Source: Candidatus Rifleibacteriota bacterium (GTDB lineage Bacteria > Riflebacteria > Ozemobacteria > Ozemobacterales > Ozemobacteraceae). From it: a stretch of DNA of 42,791 nucleotides. Below, in pieces: positions 16,653-25,641 of the stretch. The first letter of the stretch is position 1, and every line of letters begins with the position of its first letter. Location of the stretch: positions 1 through 42,791 of the forward strand of contig JAFXRA010000140.1 of NCBI GenBank assembly GCA_017526725.1. Direction: 5' to 3'. The notes under the pieces are model-generated. The model had not been told where the DNA came from and searched no databases. It saw nothing but the letters and a program-made list of their open reading frames with translations. The position numbers were made by a program, and so were the translations under genes.

Positions 16653-16680
16653 TAAAAATTATGATAATGTATGCCGATAA
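16653..16680 (+). promoter_or_regulatory. Sigma-28/sigma-D-like promoter
   Basis: GCCGATAA (16673-16680) matches the flagellar sigma-28 -10 consensus at 8 of 8 positions. TAAA (16653-16656) lies 16 nt upstream, within the 14-16 nt accepted for sigma-D, or TAAAAATT with 12 nt by the E. coli convention. Transcription would begin near 16687, about 12 nt before a strong Shine-Dalgarno site at 16699-16703. This suggests motility-linked control of the envelope operon starting at 16711. Motif evidence only. Confidence 0.45.
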
Positions 16681-16710
16681 ATATACATAAACATAAACAG
16701 AGGCAAACAA

Positions 16711-18393
16711 ATTAACAGATTAGCGAAAATACTAATATTCTTTCTTGTTGTTGGGCAGCTATTTTTAATAGGTGCTTATATGCAAACAGAGAAAGGTCAG
16801 TATAATGAGCTTCCGGAATACGAAACAAATTCGGAAGAAGTTTTTTATGATATGAAAACTTCTGACGGATGCGAATTTGATCAGATGACGGAAGATGAAA
16901 TGCCTATTCCCGAAAACTGTGAAGAAGATGCTTCTGAAAATAAAGATAGTTTTAAGTTAAACAACGAAAAAAACAAAGTAGTTGAGAATAATTCTGGTAG
17001 TGCGAAAAATAATAAAAAAGAAAAAAATACCAGGAAAAACAAAGAAGATAAAGCAAAAGAAATCAGAATAACTGATGTAAAAATCAGACGTGAAGCTAGT
17101 TATGATATTGCTGAGTTTACTATATCACAGCCTGTTAAAATTATGAGAAAGAATCAGGGTGGTCAGCTTCTTAAACTGAGAATTATTCCTCCTGTAACTC
17201 TTACTGAAAAGAAGTTTAAAGACAAGCTTAATCAAAGTTTTGAAAAAACTGCTGTTTATGAAACAGAATACTATACAGAACTTTTGTTTAGTTCTAAGGG
17301 TAAAATAGGAAATCCTTATACAGCCTCAGATACTGCAGGAATTTTTAAACTCTGCGTGCCGTATCAAAGCAGAAAAAGCCGTTTTTCCCTCAGAAAAGGC
17401 GAAGAAATAGCAGAAGGTTTAACTTATTATCATGACCGTGGTAAATCTGGTTCTGGCTGGTCTGATGTTCATATTTTAAGAATTGAAGCTCTTTCAGATA
17501 AGATTCAGGTATTGCCTATTTTGGCCAATGAAGGCATTGCTCAGAGAGAAAACCTTTCTTCAATGGCAAAAAGATATAATGCCGTTGCAGGTATCAACGG
17601 AAGTTATTTCACCTGGAGAGGCGATCCAATCGGCACTTTAATAATTAATAGAAAATTAATAAGTTCCCCTTTGTACAAAAGGTCAGTTTTTGGTATAACA
17701 GAAGATGACAAATTAATTTTTGGTAATCCGGACTTTTCTGGAACATTAAGGTCTGGTAAAATATCACTAAAAATTGATGCTGTTAATCAACCTCGTCGAG
17801 GAAGTTCTCTGGTTGTATTTACACCTGAATATGCTAGAAGCACATTAACTGCCGAAATTGGCAAGGAATATGTTATAGTTAAGGGTAAAGTAGTTGGAAT
17901 ACATACAAAAGATGCCTTGATTCCACCTGATGGAGTTGTAGTTTCTGCTGGCGGAATTAAAGCTTCTATGTTAAGCTCTTTAAGTCTGGGAAATTCAGTT
18001 GAATTGGATTATTCAATTGATAAACCTTGGAATAGCATAAAACATGCTCTTTGCGGCGGACCTAGACTTTTAGCTAACGGAAAAGTTAGTATTAATGGTG
18101 TAGAAGAAAAATTTGATAATTCAATTATCAACGGAAGACATCCAAGAACAGCTGTTGCAATGACTTTCGATGGTGATTTATTATTAATTGCTGTTGACGG
18201 AAGAAAAAAAGACAGTATTGGAATGAAGCTTCAGGAATTGGCCGAATACCTCCAAAGATTAGGCTGCATGCATGCTATAAATCTTGACGGTGGGGGTTCG
18301 ACAGCGATGTATCTAAATGGTAAAATAATTAACAGACCTTCTGACGGATCGGAGCGAAGAATTTCTAATGGAATTCTTGTTACAAAGAGATAA
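16711..18393 (+). CDS. Membrane-anchored phosphodiester glycosidase (NAGPA family), probable AUU start
   Basis: The first ATG (16780) would give 537 residues with no membrane signal. The frame stays open upstream and encodes NRLAK followed by about 17 hydrophobic residues (ILIFFLVVGQLFLIGAY), a good signal anchor, with no ATG, GTG or TTG available. An ATT at 16711 sits 7 nt after AGAGG, so an AUU start giving about 560 residues is likely; the ATG also has an AGGTG site, so this is not certain. After an acidic/basic low-complexity stretch and an AMIN-like region (from about residue 115) comes the NAGPA domain: AGINGSYFTWRGDP, GGPRLLANGK, HPRTAVAM and NLDGGGSTAMYLNG. It probably cleaves or binds envelope glycans. 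The S55 peptidase gene overlaps its end by 26 nt. Confidence 0.75.
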   Translation: MNRLAKILIFFLVVGQLFLIGAYMQTEKGQYNELPEYETNSEEVFYDMKTSDGCEFDQMTEDEMPIPENCEEDASENKDSFKLNNEKNKVVENNSGSAKNNKKEKNTRKNKEDKAKEIRITDVKIRREASYDIAEFTISQPVKIMRKNQGGQLLKLRIIPPVTLTEKKFKDKLNQSFEKTAVYETEYYTELLFSSKGKIGNPYTASDTAGIFKLCVPYQSRKSRFSLRKGEEIAEGLTYYHDRGKSGSGWSDVHILRIEALSDKIQVLPILANEGIAQRENLSSMAKRYNAVAGINGSYFTWRGDPIGTLIINRKLISSPLYKRSVFGITEDDKLIFGNPDFSGTLRSGKISLKIDAVNQPRRGSSLVVFTPEYARSTLTAEIGKEYVIVKGKVVGIHTKDALIPPDGVVVSAGGIKASMLSSLSLGNSVELDYSIDKPWNSIKHALCGGPRLLANGKVSINGVEEKFDNSIINGRHPRTAVAMTFDGDLLLIAVDGRKKDSIGMKLQELAEYLQRLGCMHAINLDGGGSTAMYLNGKIINRPSDGSERRISNGILVTKR

Positions 18394-20227
18394 ATATAAA
18401 TATTTTATAATAGTATTTACAGCATTCCTTTTATGGAATGCTATTCCTGTTTTAGCTGCTGAAGTAGAATTTTTCCCTTTAAAAGATCTTCAGCCAGGCA
18501 TGAAAGGCTATGGGAAAACAGTCATTTCCGGCCGTAAAATTGAAAAATTTGATGTTGAAGTTTTAGGAGTTTGCTCTAACAATAAAATGAATGAAACTCC
18601 GCTAATTAACGGCAAATCAATATTAGTCAAAGTTAGCGGAGATGTTATAAAACGAGCTGGCGGTATTGCTGCAGGCATGAGTGGAAGTCCCGTATATATA
18701 GACAACAAGCTTGTTGGCGGAATCAGTTCTGGTTGGTTAATGACAGACCATACTGTAGGGTTGATTACACCTATAGATGAAATGCTTGAAATTTGGAATT
18801 ATCCAAGCGATGTAAAAAGTAAAACAGGCATAAAAACAGGTAGTCTACAAAAACATTATCTTAACAAGCCAGTTAGAATTGGCTGCAAAACAATAGATAC
18901 TATCATTGAAGCACCTTATTCACTGGCTAGTGCAGTCATTCCTGATTCAAACGAAGCGGTTTTTTCTCAGGCTGCTTCAGAATTACGAATAGATGATTTA
19001 AATAAAAATAGAGTTTCAGAGAGCATAAAAGCTAGACTTAACCGTAAAAATGTTATTGTCACAGATTCTAATAAAAATGAGAAAGACAGTGATATGTCTG
19101 GTTATTTTGCTATTATCTCTCCAGACTACTATGAACCTGGTTCTTCAATAGGCATACAACTGGCAAGAGGTGATATTAACGTTACAACCTTAGGCACTCT
19201 TACTCATAGAGATGGAGAAAGAATTTTAGGTCTTGCACATTCTTTCCTGAAGAAGGGTAAAGTATCTTTCTTGCTTACCGGTGCTTATATACATCATTCT
19301 TTTGGCAGTGTTCAGATGCCGTTTAAGATTGGTGCTCCGACAGAAATGCTCGGCACTGTTGAACAGGATAGAGAAAAAGGGATAAGCGCAGTAATAGGCA
19401 AATTGCCAGCAATGATTCCCGTTAAAATAGATGTTAATGATAAAACTCTAGGAATAGAAAAAAGCATTAATTATCAGATTGTGAAAGATGCTTCTGTTTT
19501 GACGACAGTTCTTGATACAACTATTATGCAAGCGCTTGAAGGTGCAATAGACCGAGAAGGTCCGGGAACAGCTCTTATGAGTATTTCCATGGATTGTTCA
19601 AGCAAAAGTGGTGAAAATTATAACTTTAGAAGAGAAAACCTTTTCTATTCGAAAACAGATATCTGTCAGGTTTTAACAAATGAAGTTACAAGCCTTGTAG
19701 ACATGATAAGCGAAAGCGAATTTGAAGAAGTAATGCCTACAAGAATTCTTTTGAAAGTTGAAATAGAAAATAAACGAAGAACTCTTACAATAGAAAAAGT
19801 AGAAGTAAAAAGTTCATCTGTATCAAGTGGCGGTGTTCTTGATGTAGAAGTAACATTGAAGCCATTCAGAGAACCTAAATTCATCAGAAAAGTAAAACTG
19901 CCTATTCCTCAGGATATAGGTAAAGAAAGTCTTACTCTATCTGTATTTGGTTTGAATATGAAAGTAGAAGACCTTGATGTTCCAACTGATTCAAAGGAAA
20001 ACAAGGCATCTAATTATAAACTTGAAGAAAATACAACATCTGATTTCTATTCTGTAATAAGGAATTGGACAAGCTCACCTAAGAATTCCGACATTCTTTT
20101 CCAAATTACAGTTGAAGGTGATGAAAATAAGAAGCTAAAAATGAACAACAAAGACTACGAAATACAGCCTACTAATCTGGTTGTTACAGGCAGAGTAGAC
20201 ACTACTCTAACCTTGAGTGAGGAATAA
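18368..20227 (+). CDS. SpoIVB-type S55 serine peptidase domain protein
   Basis: 619 residues. A signal anchor at about 11-30 precedes the S55 domain: LKDLQPGMKGYGKTV, FDVEVLGV, then GGIAAGMSGSPVYIDNK with the predicted nucleophile Ser105. ILGLAHSFLKKGK supplies a candidate His. The rest (about 380-619) is beta-rich and unassigned. In Firmicutes SpoIVB triggers sigma-K processing during sporulation. In a diderm next to Mla genes a periplasmic envelope-signalling or processing role is more likely (inference). The ATG lies 26 nt inside the preceding gene without a clear Shine-Dalgarno site, suggesting coupling. The MlaE start follows within 2 nt of the stop. Confidence 0.78.
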   Translation: MEFLLQRDKYKYFIIVFTAFLLWNAIPVLAAEVEFFPLKDLQPGMKGYGKTVISGRKIEKFDVEVLGVCSNNKMNETPLINGKSILVKVSGDVIKRAGGIAAGMSGSPVYIDNKLVGGISSGWLMTDHTVGLITPIDEMLEIWNYPSDVKSKTGIKTGSLQKHYLNKPVRIGCKTIDTIIEAPYSLASAVIPDSNEAVFSQAASELRIDDLNKNRVSESIKARLNRKNVIVTDSNKNEKDSDMSGYFAIISPDYYEPGSSIGIQLARGDINVTTLGTLTHRDGERILGLAHSFLKKGKVSFLLTGAYIHHSFGSVQMPFKIGAPTEMLGTVEQDREKGISAVIGKLPAMIPVKIDVNDKTLGIEKSINYQIVKDASVLTTVLDTTIMQALEGAIDREGPGTALMSISMDCSSKSGENYNFRRENLFYSKTDICQVLTNEVTSLVDMISESEFEEVMPTRILLKVEIENKRRTLTIEKVEVKSSSVSSGGVLDVEVTLKPFREPKFIRKVKLPIPQDIGKESLTLSVFGLNMKVEDLDVPTDSKENKASNYKLEENTTSDFYSVIRNWTSSPKNSDILFQITVEGDENKKLKMNNKDYEIQPTNLVVTGRVDTTLTLSEE

Positions 20228-20228
20228 A

Positions 20229-21005
20229 ATGATAAAATCCTTTATTGAAGCTGCAGGAGCTCAAACAGTTCTATTCATGCAGACTATGTATTGGACGATA
20301 AAAAGTCTGAGAACAGGGAAATTTAGTTTTCAGAATTTGATAAACCAGATGTCCATTATAGGAGTAGATTCTTTCCTAATGGTGGCAATCAGCGGCTTCT
20401 CACTAGGCGCTGTGCTTGTTGTTCAAATAGGTTTTCAGTTCGCTAATATGGGTGCCCAAAGCTATGTTGGCGGTGTTGTTGCTTTGGCAATGACAAGAGA
20501 AATTGCTCCTATTATGACTGCAATTGTCGTAGCAGGCAGAATAGGCAGTTCAATGGCTGCAGAAATTGGAACAATGAAAATTACAGAGCAGATAGATGCT
20601 CTTGAAACAATGGCTACTAATCCTGTTGACTATCTGGTTGTTCCCCGCTTCTGGGGATGCACAACCATGCTGTTTTTACTTACTGTTGTTTCAAATGCTT
20701 TTGGGATGGTAGGTGGTTCCATTACAGCAATCTATCAAATTGGTTTAACATTTGAATCTTTTAAAGACTCCATTCTTTATCTTCTAAAAATACAGGATTT
20801 AATGGGTGGGCTTTTAAAGGCAATTATATTTGGCGGAATAATAGCTATTATTGGTTGTTATATAGGCTTTACTACAGAAGGCGGAGCTGAAGGAGTCGGT
20901 AAAAGTACAACTAGTGCTGTGGTTATTGCAATTATGCTGATAATTGCAGTAAATTACTTCTTAACAGTAGGAATTACCAACTTTAACAATGCATATTTAC
21001 AATAA
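20229..21005 (+). CDS. mlaE: MlaE-family lipid transport permease
   Basis: The frame extends to a GTG at 20217, but the ATG at 20229 has GAGG with a 6-nt spacer and starts MIKSFIEAAGAQ; 258 residues. Five to six hydrophobic helices and the family core MTREIAPIMTAIVVAGRIGSSMAAEIGTMKITEQIDALETM (about 90-130) identify the MlaE/YrbE permease. With MlaF and MlaD it forms the inner-membrane complex that moves phospholipid between inner and outer membranes. The ATPase gene overlaps its stop by 1 nt (TAATG), the classic operon order. MlaB, MlaC and MlaA are not in the window. Confidence 0.93.
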   Translation: MIKSFIEAAGAQTVLFMQTMYWTIKSLRTGKFSFQNLINQMSIIGVDSFLMVAISGFSLGAVLVVQIGFQFANMGAQSYVGGVVALAMTREIAPIMTAIVVAGRIGSSMAAEIGTMKITEQIDALETMATNPVDYLVVPRFWGCTTMLFLLTVVSNAFGMVGGSITAIYQIGLTFESFKDSILYLLKIQDLMGGLLKAIIFGGIIAIIGCYIGFTTEGGAEGVGKSTTSAVVIAIMLIIAVNYFLTVGITNFNNAYLQ

Positions 21006-21751
21006 TGATTATAGTATCTAACGTTCACAAAAGATTTGGTCCTAAACAAGTATTAAAAGGCGTTAACCTCAAAATATATGATGGGGAGTCTCTTGTTATA
21101 CTTGGACCTTCAGGTTGTGGAAAAAGTGTATTGTTGAAGCATATTATAGGTTTAATGAAGCCTGATTCAGGGCAAGTTTTCATAGATGGGGAAGATATTA
21201 CAACTTACAATACAGCTCAGTTGGATTTGCTGAGAATGAGAATGGGTATGCTTTTCCAATCAGCGGCACTATTTGACTCTTTAAATGTTGAAGACAATAT
21301 TGCGTTTGCTTTAAAACGACATACTAAGTTATCAAAACTTGCACTGCATCACTTGGTTTCTGAAAAGCTTGAGATGGTAGGTTTACCTGGAACAAACTAT
21401 CTTATGCCTTCTGAATTATCTGGCGGTATGCGTAAAAGGGTAGGGTTAGCCAGAGCTATTGCTATGGAACCTGAAATAATACTTTACGATGAACCCACAA
21501 CAGGTCTTGACCCGATTATGACTTCTGCAATTGATGAATTACATTTAAGTTTAAAAGAAAAACTTGGTGTAACATCAATAGTGGTTACTCATGATATGAA
21601 ATCTGCTTTCCGTATCTGCGACAGAGTTGCATTGCATTACGGAGGACAGATTGTAGAAATAGGAACAAAAGAAGATATATTAAATTCACCCAACCCAATG
21701 GTTCAGCAGTTTATCAAAGGTGAATCACAGGGACCAATGACACTTCTTTGA
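21005..21751 (+). CDS. mlaF: MlaF-family ABC ATPase
   Basis: 248 residues with all ABC ATPase motifs: Walker A GPSGCGKSVLLKH (about 34-46), Q-loop MLFQSAALFDSLNVEDNIAF, signature LSGGMRKRVGLARAI (about 138-152), Walker B IILYDEPTTGLDP (about 159-171), and a switch His in VVTHDM. The SGGMRKR form of the signature is typical of MlaF-like ATPases. It powers lipid transport by the MlaE/MlaD complex. It starts in a TAATG overlap with mlaE, and mlaD follows 22 nt after its stop. Confidence 0.95.
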   Translation: MIIVSNVHKRFGPKQVLKGVNLKIYDGESLVILGPSGCGKSVLLKHIIGLMKPDSGQVFIDGEDITTYNTAQLDLLRMRMGMLFQSAALFDSLNVEDNIAFALKRHTKLSKLALHHLVSEKLEMVGLPGTNYLMPSELSGGMRKRVGLARAIAMEPEIILYDEPTTGLDPIMTSAIDELHLSLKEKLGVTSIVVTHDMKSAFRICDRVALHYGGQIVEIGTKEDILNSPNPMVQQFIKGESQGPMTLL

Positions 21752-21773
21752 TAAACTAATAGGAGACAAATAC

Positions 21774-23159
21774 ATGAATCAAAATCTAAAAGTCGGCTTA
21801 ATGACACTAGTGACCTCAGCCGTACTTATTTATATGGTGTATGTAATCGGAGATTTTAGTTTCTCTGAAAGAGGTTATAATTTTACTATAAGTTTTTATG
21901 CTGTTAATGGCTTAAGTAAAGGCTCTAACGTTTCTATGTCAGGGGTAAAAATTGGTAAAGTTACTTCTATAGAAATCGTAGACGACCAGGTATATGTTCA
22001 TGCTTATATTTCCGATAAAAAGCATCATATTAGAAGAAAAAGCACTTTTACTATTTCATCTGCCGGTCTGATGGGTGAAAAATATGTTGAAATCATGCCT
22101 ACACGCGATTATACGTCTCCTTATGTCGCTGATGGCGAAGTTATTGCAGGAACAGACCCAGTAAGAATGGATGAATTAATAGAACAGGGCAGTGTACTTT
22201 TACAGCGTCTGCAGGAATTAACTGCTTCTGCTAAGGATATTATCGGAGATCCAGATCTCAAAGAAGACACAAGAACAATGTTCAGAAATGCTAGAAATGC
22301 ATCTGACAATATAAATGAAATCACTGTTTCTTTGAGAAATAGAAGCGACCATATAATTGAAAGCTTAGACAAGATTCTCAATTCTGTATCTGACGAAATA
22401 GACAAGAACCGCAAAGATATCAAGGCTATTGTTGAAAACTTCAAGAATATCAGCAGCAATATTGATAAGATTACCGGAACAGGCAACAGAGAAAACCTCA
22501 AGGAAATTCTTGCTAATATTAAGACTTCAACAGATAAGCTAGACGATATGATAGCCAAGTTGAACGCAGACGATAAGATTACTACTGATATCCGCGCTAC
22601 AATGGATTCTTTGAAAGATGCTTCTGATAATGCAAAAGAAATAACCAAAGAAGTAAAAGAAATAATTGTTGATAAAGATATTAGAAAACAGGTAAGCACT
22701 ACATTAGATGATGCTCATAAATTGGCAAAAGCTGTAGATAAGGTATTCCTCAATATTCAGCAAACTAGGGTTGATTTCAAGTATTTGCTCAGATATCACA
22801 AGGATACCGAAGATTTCCTGTCAGATATCAACGTAGATATATATCCTAACAGTACTTATTTCTTCCGTATTGGTATGGAAGATGTTGGCAACGAAAACGA
22901 TATTAACGCTATGCTAGCTAGAGATGCACATACCAACTTTATTAAGAGAGCTGGTATCATGAAATCCAAGGTTGGTATTGGTGTGGATTACAAAATTGCC
23001 AAAGACCTTATGTTGAGCGTTGATTTAATAGATACCAAAGATTCTGAAGTAAGATTGAAAGCAAGTTATTTAATTAATGAACACATTACTTTCGAACTTA
23101 GAATTGATGATGCTGGTGATGATGAAAAAATCAACTTCGGTTTGGAATACGTATTCTAA
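21774..23159 (+). CDS. mlaD: MlaD/MCE-domain protein with coiled-coil and beta-rich C-terminus
   Basis: 461 residues, much longer than E. coli MlaD (about 180). An N-terminal anchor (about 7-25) is followed by the MCE domain (about 37-115; YAVNGLSKGSNVSMSGVKIGKV). A long helical region (about 140-330) contains repeated ENFKNISSNIDKI-type segments. From about residue 345 the sequence becomes amphipathic beta-strands (SDINVDIYPNSTYFFRIGM, GIGVDYKIAKDLMLSVDLI, EVRLKASYLI, HITFELRI) and ends NFGLEYVF with a terminal Phe, as in outer-membrane beta-barrels. This suggests one chain spanning the periplasm, with the MCE ring at the inner membrane and a strand-rich end at the outer. Good AGGAG site. 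Confidence 0.85.
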   Translation: MNQNLKVGLMTLVTSAVLIYMVYVIGDFSFSERGYNFTISFYAVNGLSKGSNVSMSGVKIGKVTSIEIVDDQVYVHAYISDKKHHIRRKSTFTISSAGLMGEKYVEIMPTRDYTSPYVADGEVIAGTDPVRMDELIEQGSVLLQRLQELTASAKDIIGDPDLKEDTRTMFRNARNASDNINEITVSLRNRSDHIIESLDKILNSVSDEIDKNRKDIKAIVENFKNISSNIDKITGTGNRENLKEILANIKTSTDKLDDMIAKLNADDKITTDIRATMDSLKDASDNAKEITKEVKEIIVDKDIRKQVSTTLDDAHKLAKAVDKVFLNIQQTRVDFKYLLRYHKDTEDFLSDINVDIYPNSTYFFRIGMEDVGNENDINAMLARDAHTNFIKRAGIMKSKVGIGVDYKIAKDLMLSVDLIDTKDSEVRLKASYLINEHITFELRIDDAGDDEKINFGLEYVF

Positions 23160-23179
23160 AAGATTAAGGAATTAGGAAT

Positions 23180-24199
23180 ATGACATTATCAGGTGAGTCT
23201 AAACCTAAAATTTTATTACTCACTACCGGTGGCACTATCACAATGCTGAAAAGTGCCAATGGAGCCTTGCAGCCTTGTGAAGATGCGGGCAGATTAATCA
23301 AAGCTATTCCAGAATTAAGTACTCTAGCTGAAATAGAAATTTTGCCTATAGTTAACATAGATTCCAGCAACTTTACGCCATCTGTATGGCTTCAGATTGC
23401 CAAAGCCATATTTCAAAGAATGAAAGACTTTGATGGTTTCGTAGTTGCCCATGGAACGGATACACTGTGCTATACCGCATCAGCTCTTTCTTTTATGCTT
23501 CAGGAACTTAATAAACCTATAGTTATAACTGGTTCACAGGTTCCTTTGGAAGAAATAGGTTCTGACGGCCGTTCTAATCTTATAAATGCAGTAAGAGTTG
23601 CTATTTCAGATTTGGCTGAAGTTGCAGTCGTCTTTGGGTCTCAGATTATTAGAGGAACAAGAGCTAAAAAGATGTCTGTTTTTGATATGCAGGCTTTTGT
23701 TTCAATTAACGACAATCCTTTGGGTAAAATAGGTTTGTCGATAAAATATGATGAATCAGCACACTTAAGAAGCAAGAAAAAACCTTTGCTCAGACCTTTC
23801 TTAAATCCTAATGTGGCAATGATACCTGTATATCCTGGTATTAAACCTGAAATAATCGAGTATCTTGCAAAGACTCATTCTGGAATTATCATAGAAGGTT
23901 ATGGAGCGGGAAATCTTCCGACAGATGAAAATAATAACTTAATTCCAGCTATTAAGTCTGCTATTGAAAGAAATATACCTGTTGTTGTCTGCACTCAATG
24001 CATGTTAGGTTCTACTGAAATGGAACTCTATCAGGTTGGCAGAGCAGCTTTGGATGTTGGGGCTATTCCAGCAATGGATATGACACCAGAAACAACAATG
24101 GTTAAGCTTATGTGGGTTTTAGGACAAACAGAGGATATAGCAAGCATAGACTCTATGATGCAAAAATGCTTTGTTGGAGAACTTCACGAGGTAGAATAA
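23180..24199 (+). CDS. ansA: Type I L-asparaginase
   Basis: 339 residues, normal for cytoplasmic asparaginase I. It hydrolyses asparagine to aspartate and ammonia. The first catalytic Thr lies in LLTTGGTITML (about 10-20) and the second in VAHGTDTLCYTASAL (about 93-107). ITGSQVPLEEIGSDGRSNLINA and RGTRAKKMSVFDMQAF complete the active site. There is no signal peptide. It sits 20 nt after mlaD and 1 nt before the TTG-started zinc-ribbon gene, so it appears cotranscribed with envelope genes without an obvious functional link. The ribosome-binding site is AGGA. Confidence 0.9.
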   Translation: MTLSGESKPKILLLTTGGTITMLKSANGALQPCEDAGRLIKAIPELSTLAEIEILPIVNIDSSNFTPSVWLQIAKAIFQRMKDFDGFVVAHGTDTLCYTASALSFMLQELNKPIVITGSQVPLEEIGSDGRSNLINAVRVAISDLAEVAVVFGSQIIRGTRAKKMSVFDMQAFVSINDNPLGKIGLSIKYDESAHLRSKKKPLLRPFLNPNVAMIPVYPGIKPEIIEYLAKTHSGIIIEGYGAGNLPTDENNNLIPAIKSAIERNIPVVVCTQCMLGSTEMELYQVGRAALDVGAIPAMDMTPETTMVKLMWVLGQTEDIASIDSMMQKCFVGELHEVE

Positions 24200-24200
24200 T

Positions 24201-25637
24201 TTGAAGACATGTCCAGAATGCGGCATGCAAATCCCAAGTGATGTCGCTTATTGTCTATACTGCGGTGTAAAAGCCGACACACCATATCAGGCCAAACATA
24301 ACAGGGCAGCTTTTTTCCTGATACCAGGATTTATTTTTTTTATATGTCTTGGATTGTCCTTAGATTTAGGCTCTGAAAACTTTTTTGAAATAGGAGCAGC
24401 ATTATCTAGCCATGTAATCATCGTTTATTTTCTAGGGGCTCTAATATATGGTGCAATTAAATTGTTTTTTAGAATACCAACTGTTTCAGGTTGTTTTATA
24501 AAAGCTTCTTTAACTTCTCTTATAAATGCTTTTTCTTCTGTATTAGCAGCCTTTGCGATAGAATCCCTTTTTTTAACAGATTTTTTTGATAAACTTGGAC
24601 CAATAGATTTAATAAAATACAAATACTTGTTAATAATAGCTGTATATCTGATTGTTCAATTATTGGAAAGCATAGCTATTTCATTGAAAGCTAAGGTAAA
24701 GAAGAATCCGGAAATAGCCGACACTTTTTCCAAACAAATAGTATGCAATTATTTGTTTCTAGAAATACCAATAGATTTTATTATTGTTATAGCAATATGT
24801 TTCTATTTCATTCAGCCTTCTGAAAAGATAGCTTTTTGGAGTGAGTTAATGTTAAATCTTGGGGCTAAGGAAAAAGCTAATAATTTTATAAATGTTGGAT
24901 TAGAAAAATACCCTGAGAATGCTAGACTTTGCTATTTAAAATCAATTTTATTGTCTGAAGATGAAAACTTTTCCCATTCTTCTAACACAAAAGAAGTCAA
25001 AAATGCTCTTGCTTTTGCAGAAAAGGCTTCTCAACAAAAACCAAATTCACCTGTATACAAATTCTATTTGAGTCAATTGCTTGATATGAATAAAGATTAT
25101 GAAAATGCAATATTGGTTGCATCACAAGCAGCTGATTTAGCAGACAAAGATTCTTTTTTATGGCTGAATTTGGGCGATATGAATATGAAATATAAAAAAT
25201 ATTCAGATTCTATTTCTTCCTATAAAAAATCTTTAACTATAGATCCCGATAATGATAGGGCTCTTAATAATCTTTCATATACTCTGTTAATGAATAATCA
25301 GGATTATCAAATAGCTTTAGAATTGGCTTTAAAAGCAGTAAAGCTTGAGCCTAATTCTTTCGCATATCGTGATACATTAGCTTGGGCATATTATAAATGC
25401 GAGAAATATACAGAAGCTTTGAACGAAATTAGCAAGATGTATATTAATACTTCAGAGATATCCCCGGAGATTGATTTCCATTATGCTGCAATTTTAGATG
25501 AAATGGGATTGCTAAACAATCCTGTGGAAACATACGATAAAATGTTAGTAAAACCTGAAATTATAATAAATCAGGATTTAAAGTTTCAAATACTTGAAGC
25601 ACGTAATAAAGCCGATAAAAAGAGAAAAGGGAAGTAA
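24201..25637 (+). CDS. Zinc-ribbon, multi-helix, TPR membrane protein
   Basis: 478 residues from a TTG start with GAGGT about 9 nt upstream. Starting there places a zinc ribbon at the very N-terminus (Cys4, Cys7, Cys18, Cys21; CPECG...CLYCG). About five hydrophobic helices follow (about 33-215). From about residue 225 there are TPR-like helical repeats, for example SFLWLNLGDMNMKYKKYSDS and YKKSLTIDPDNDRALNNLSY. The layout suggests a membrane-bound scaffold with a cytoplasmic zinc finger and TPRs for protein contacts. No specific family is recognised. It begins 1 nt after asparaginase and is followed almost directly by the peptidase-like gene. Confidence 0.7.
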   Translation: MKTCPECGMQIPSDVAYCLYCGVKADTPYQAKHNRAAFFLIPGFIFFICLGLSLDLGSENFFEIGAALSSHVIIVYFLGALIYGAIKLFFRIPTVSGCFIKASLTSLINAFSSVLAAFAIESLFLTDFFDKLGPIDLIKYKYLLIIAVYLIVQLLESIAISLKAKVKKNPEIADTFSKQIVCNYLFLEIPIDFIIVIAICFYFIQPSEKIAFWSELMLNLGAKEKANNFINVGLEKYPENARLCYLKSILLSEDENFSHSSNTKEVKNALAFAEKASQQKPNSPVYKFYLSQLLDMNKDYENAILVASQAADLADKDSFLWLNLGDMNMKYKKYSDSISSYKKSLTIDPDNDRALNNLSYTLLMNNQDYQIALELALKAVKLEPNSFAYRDTLAWAYYKCEKYTEALNEISKMYINTSEISPEIDFHYAAILDEMGLLNNPVETYDKMLVKPEIIINQDLKFQILEARNKADKKRKGK

Positions 25638-25641
25638 TGAA

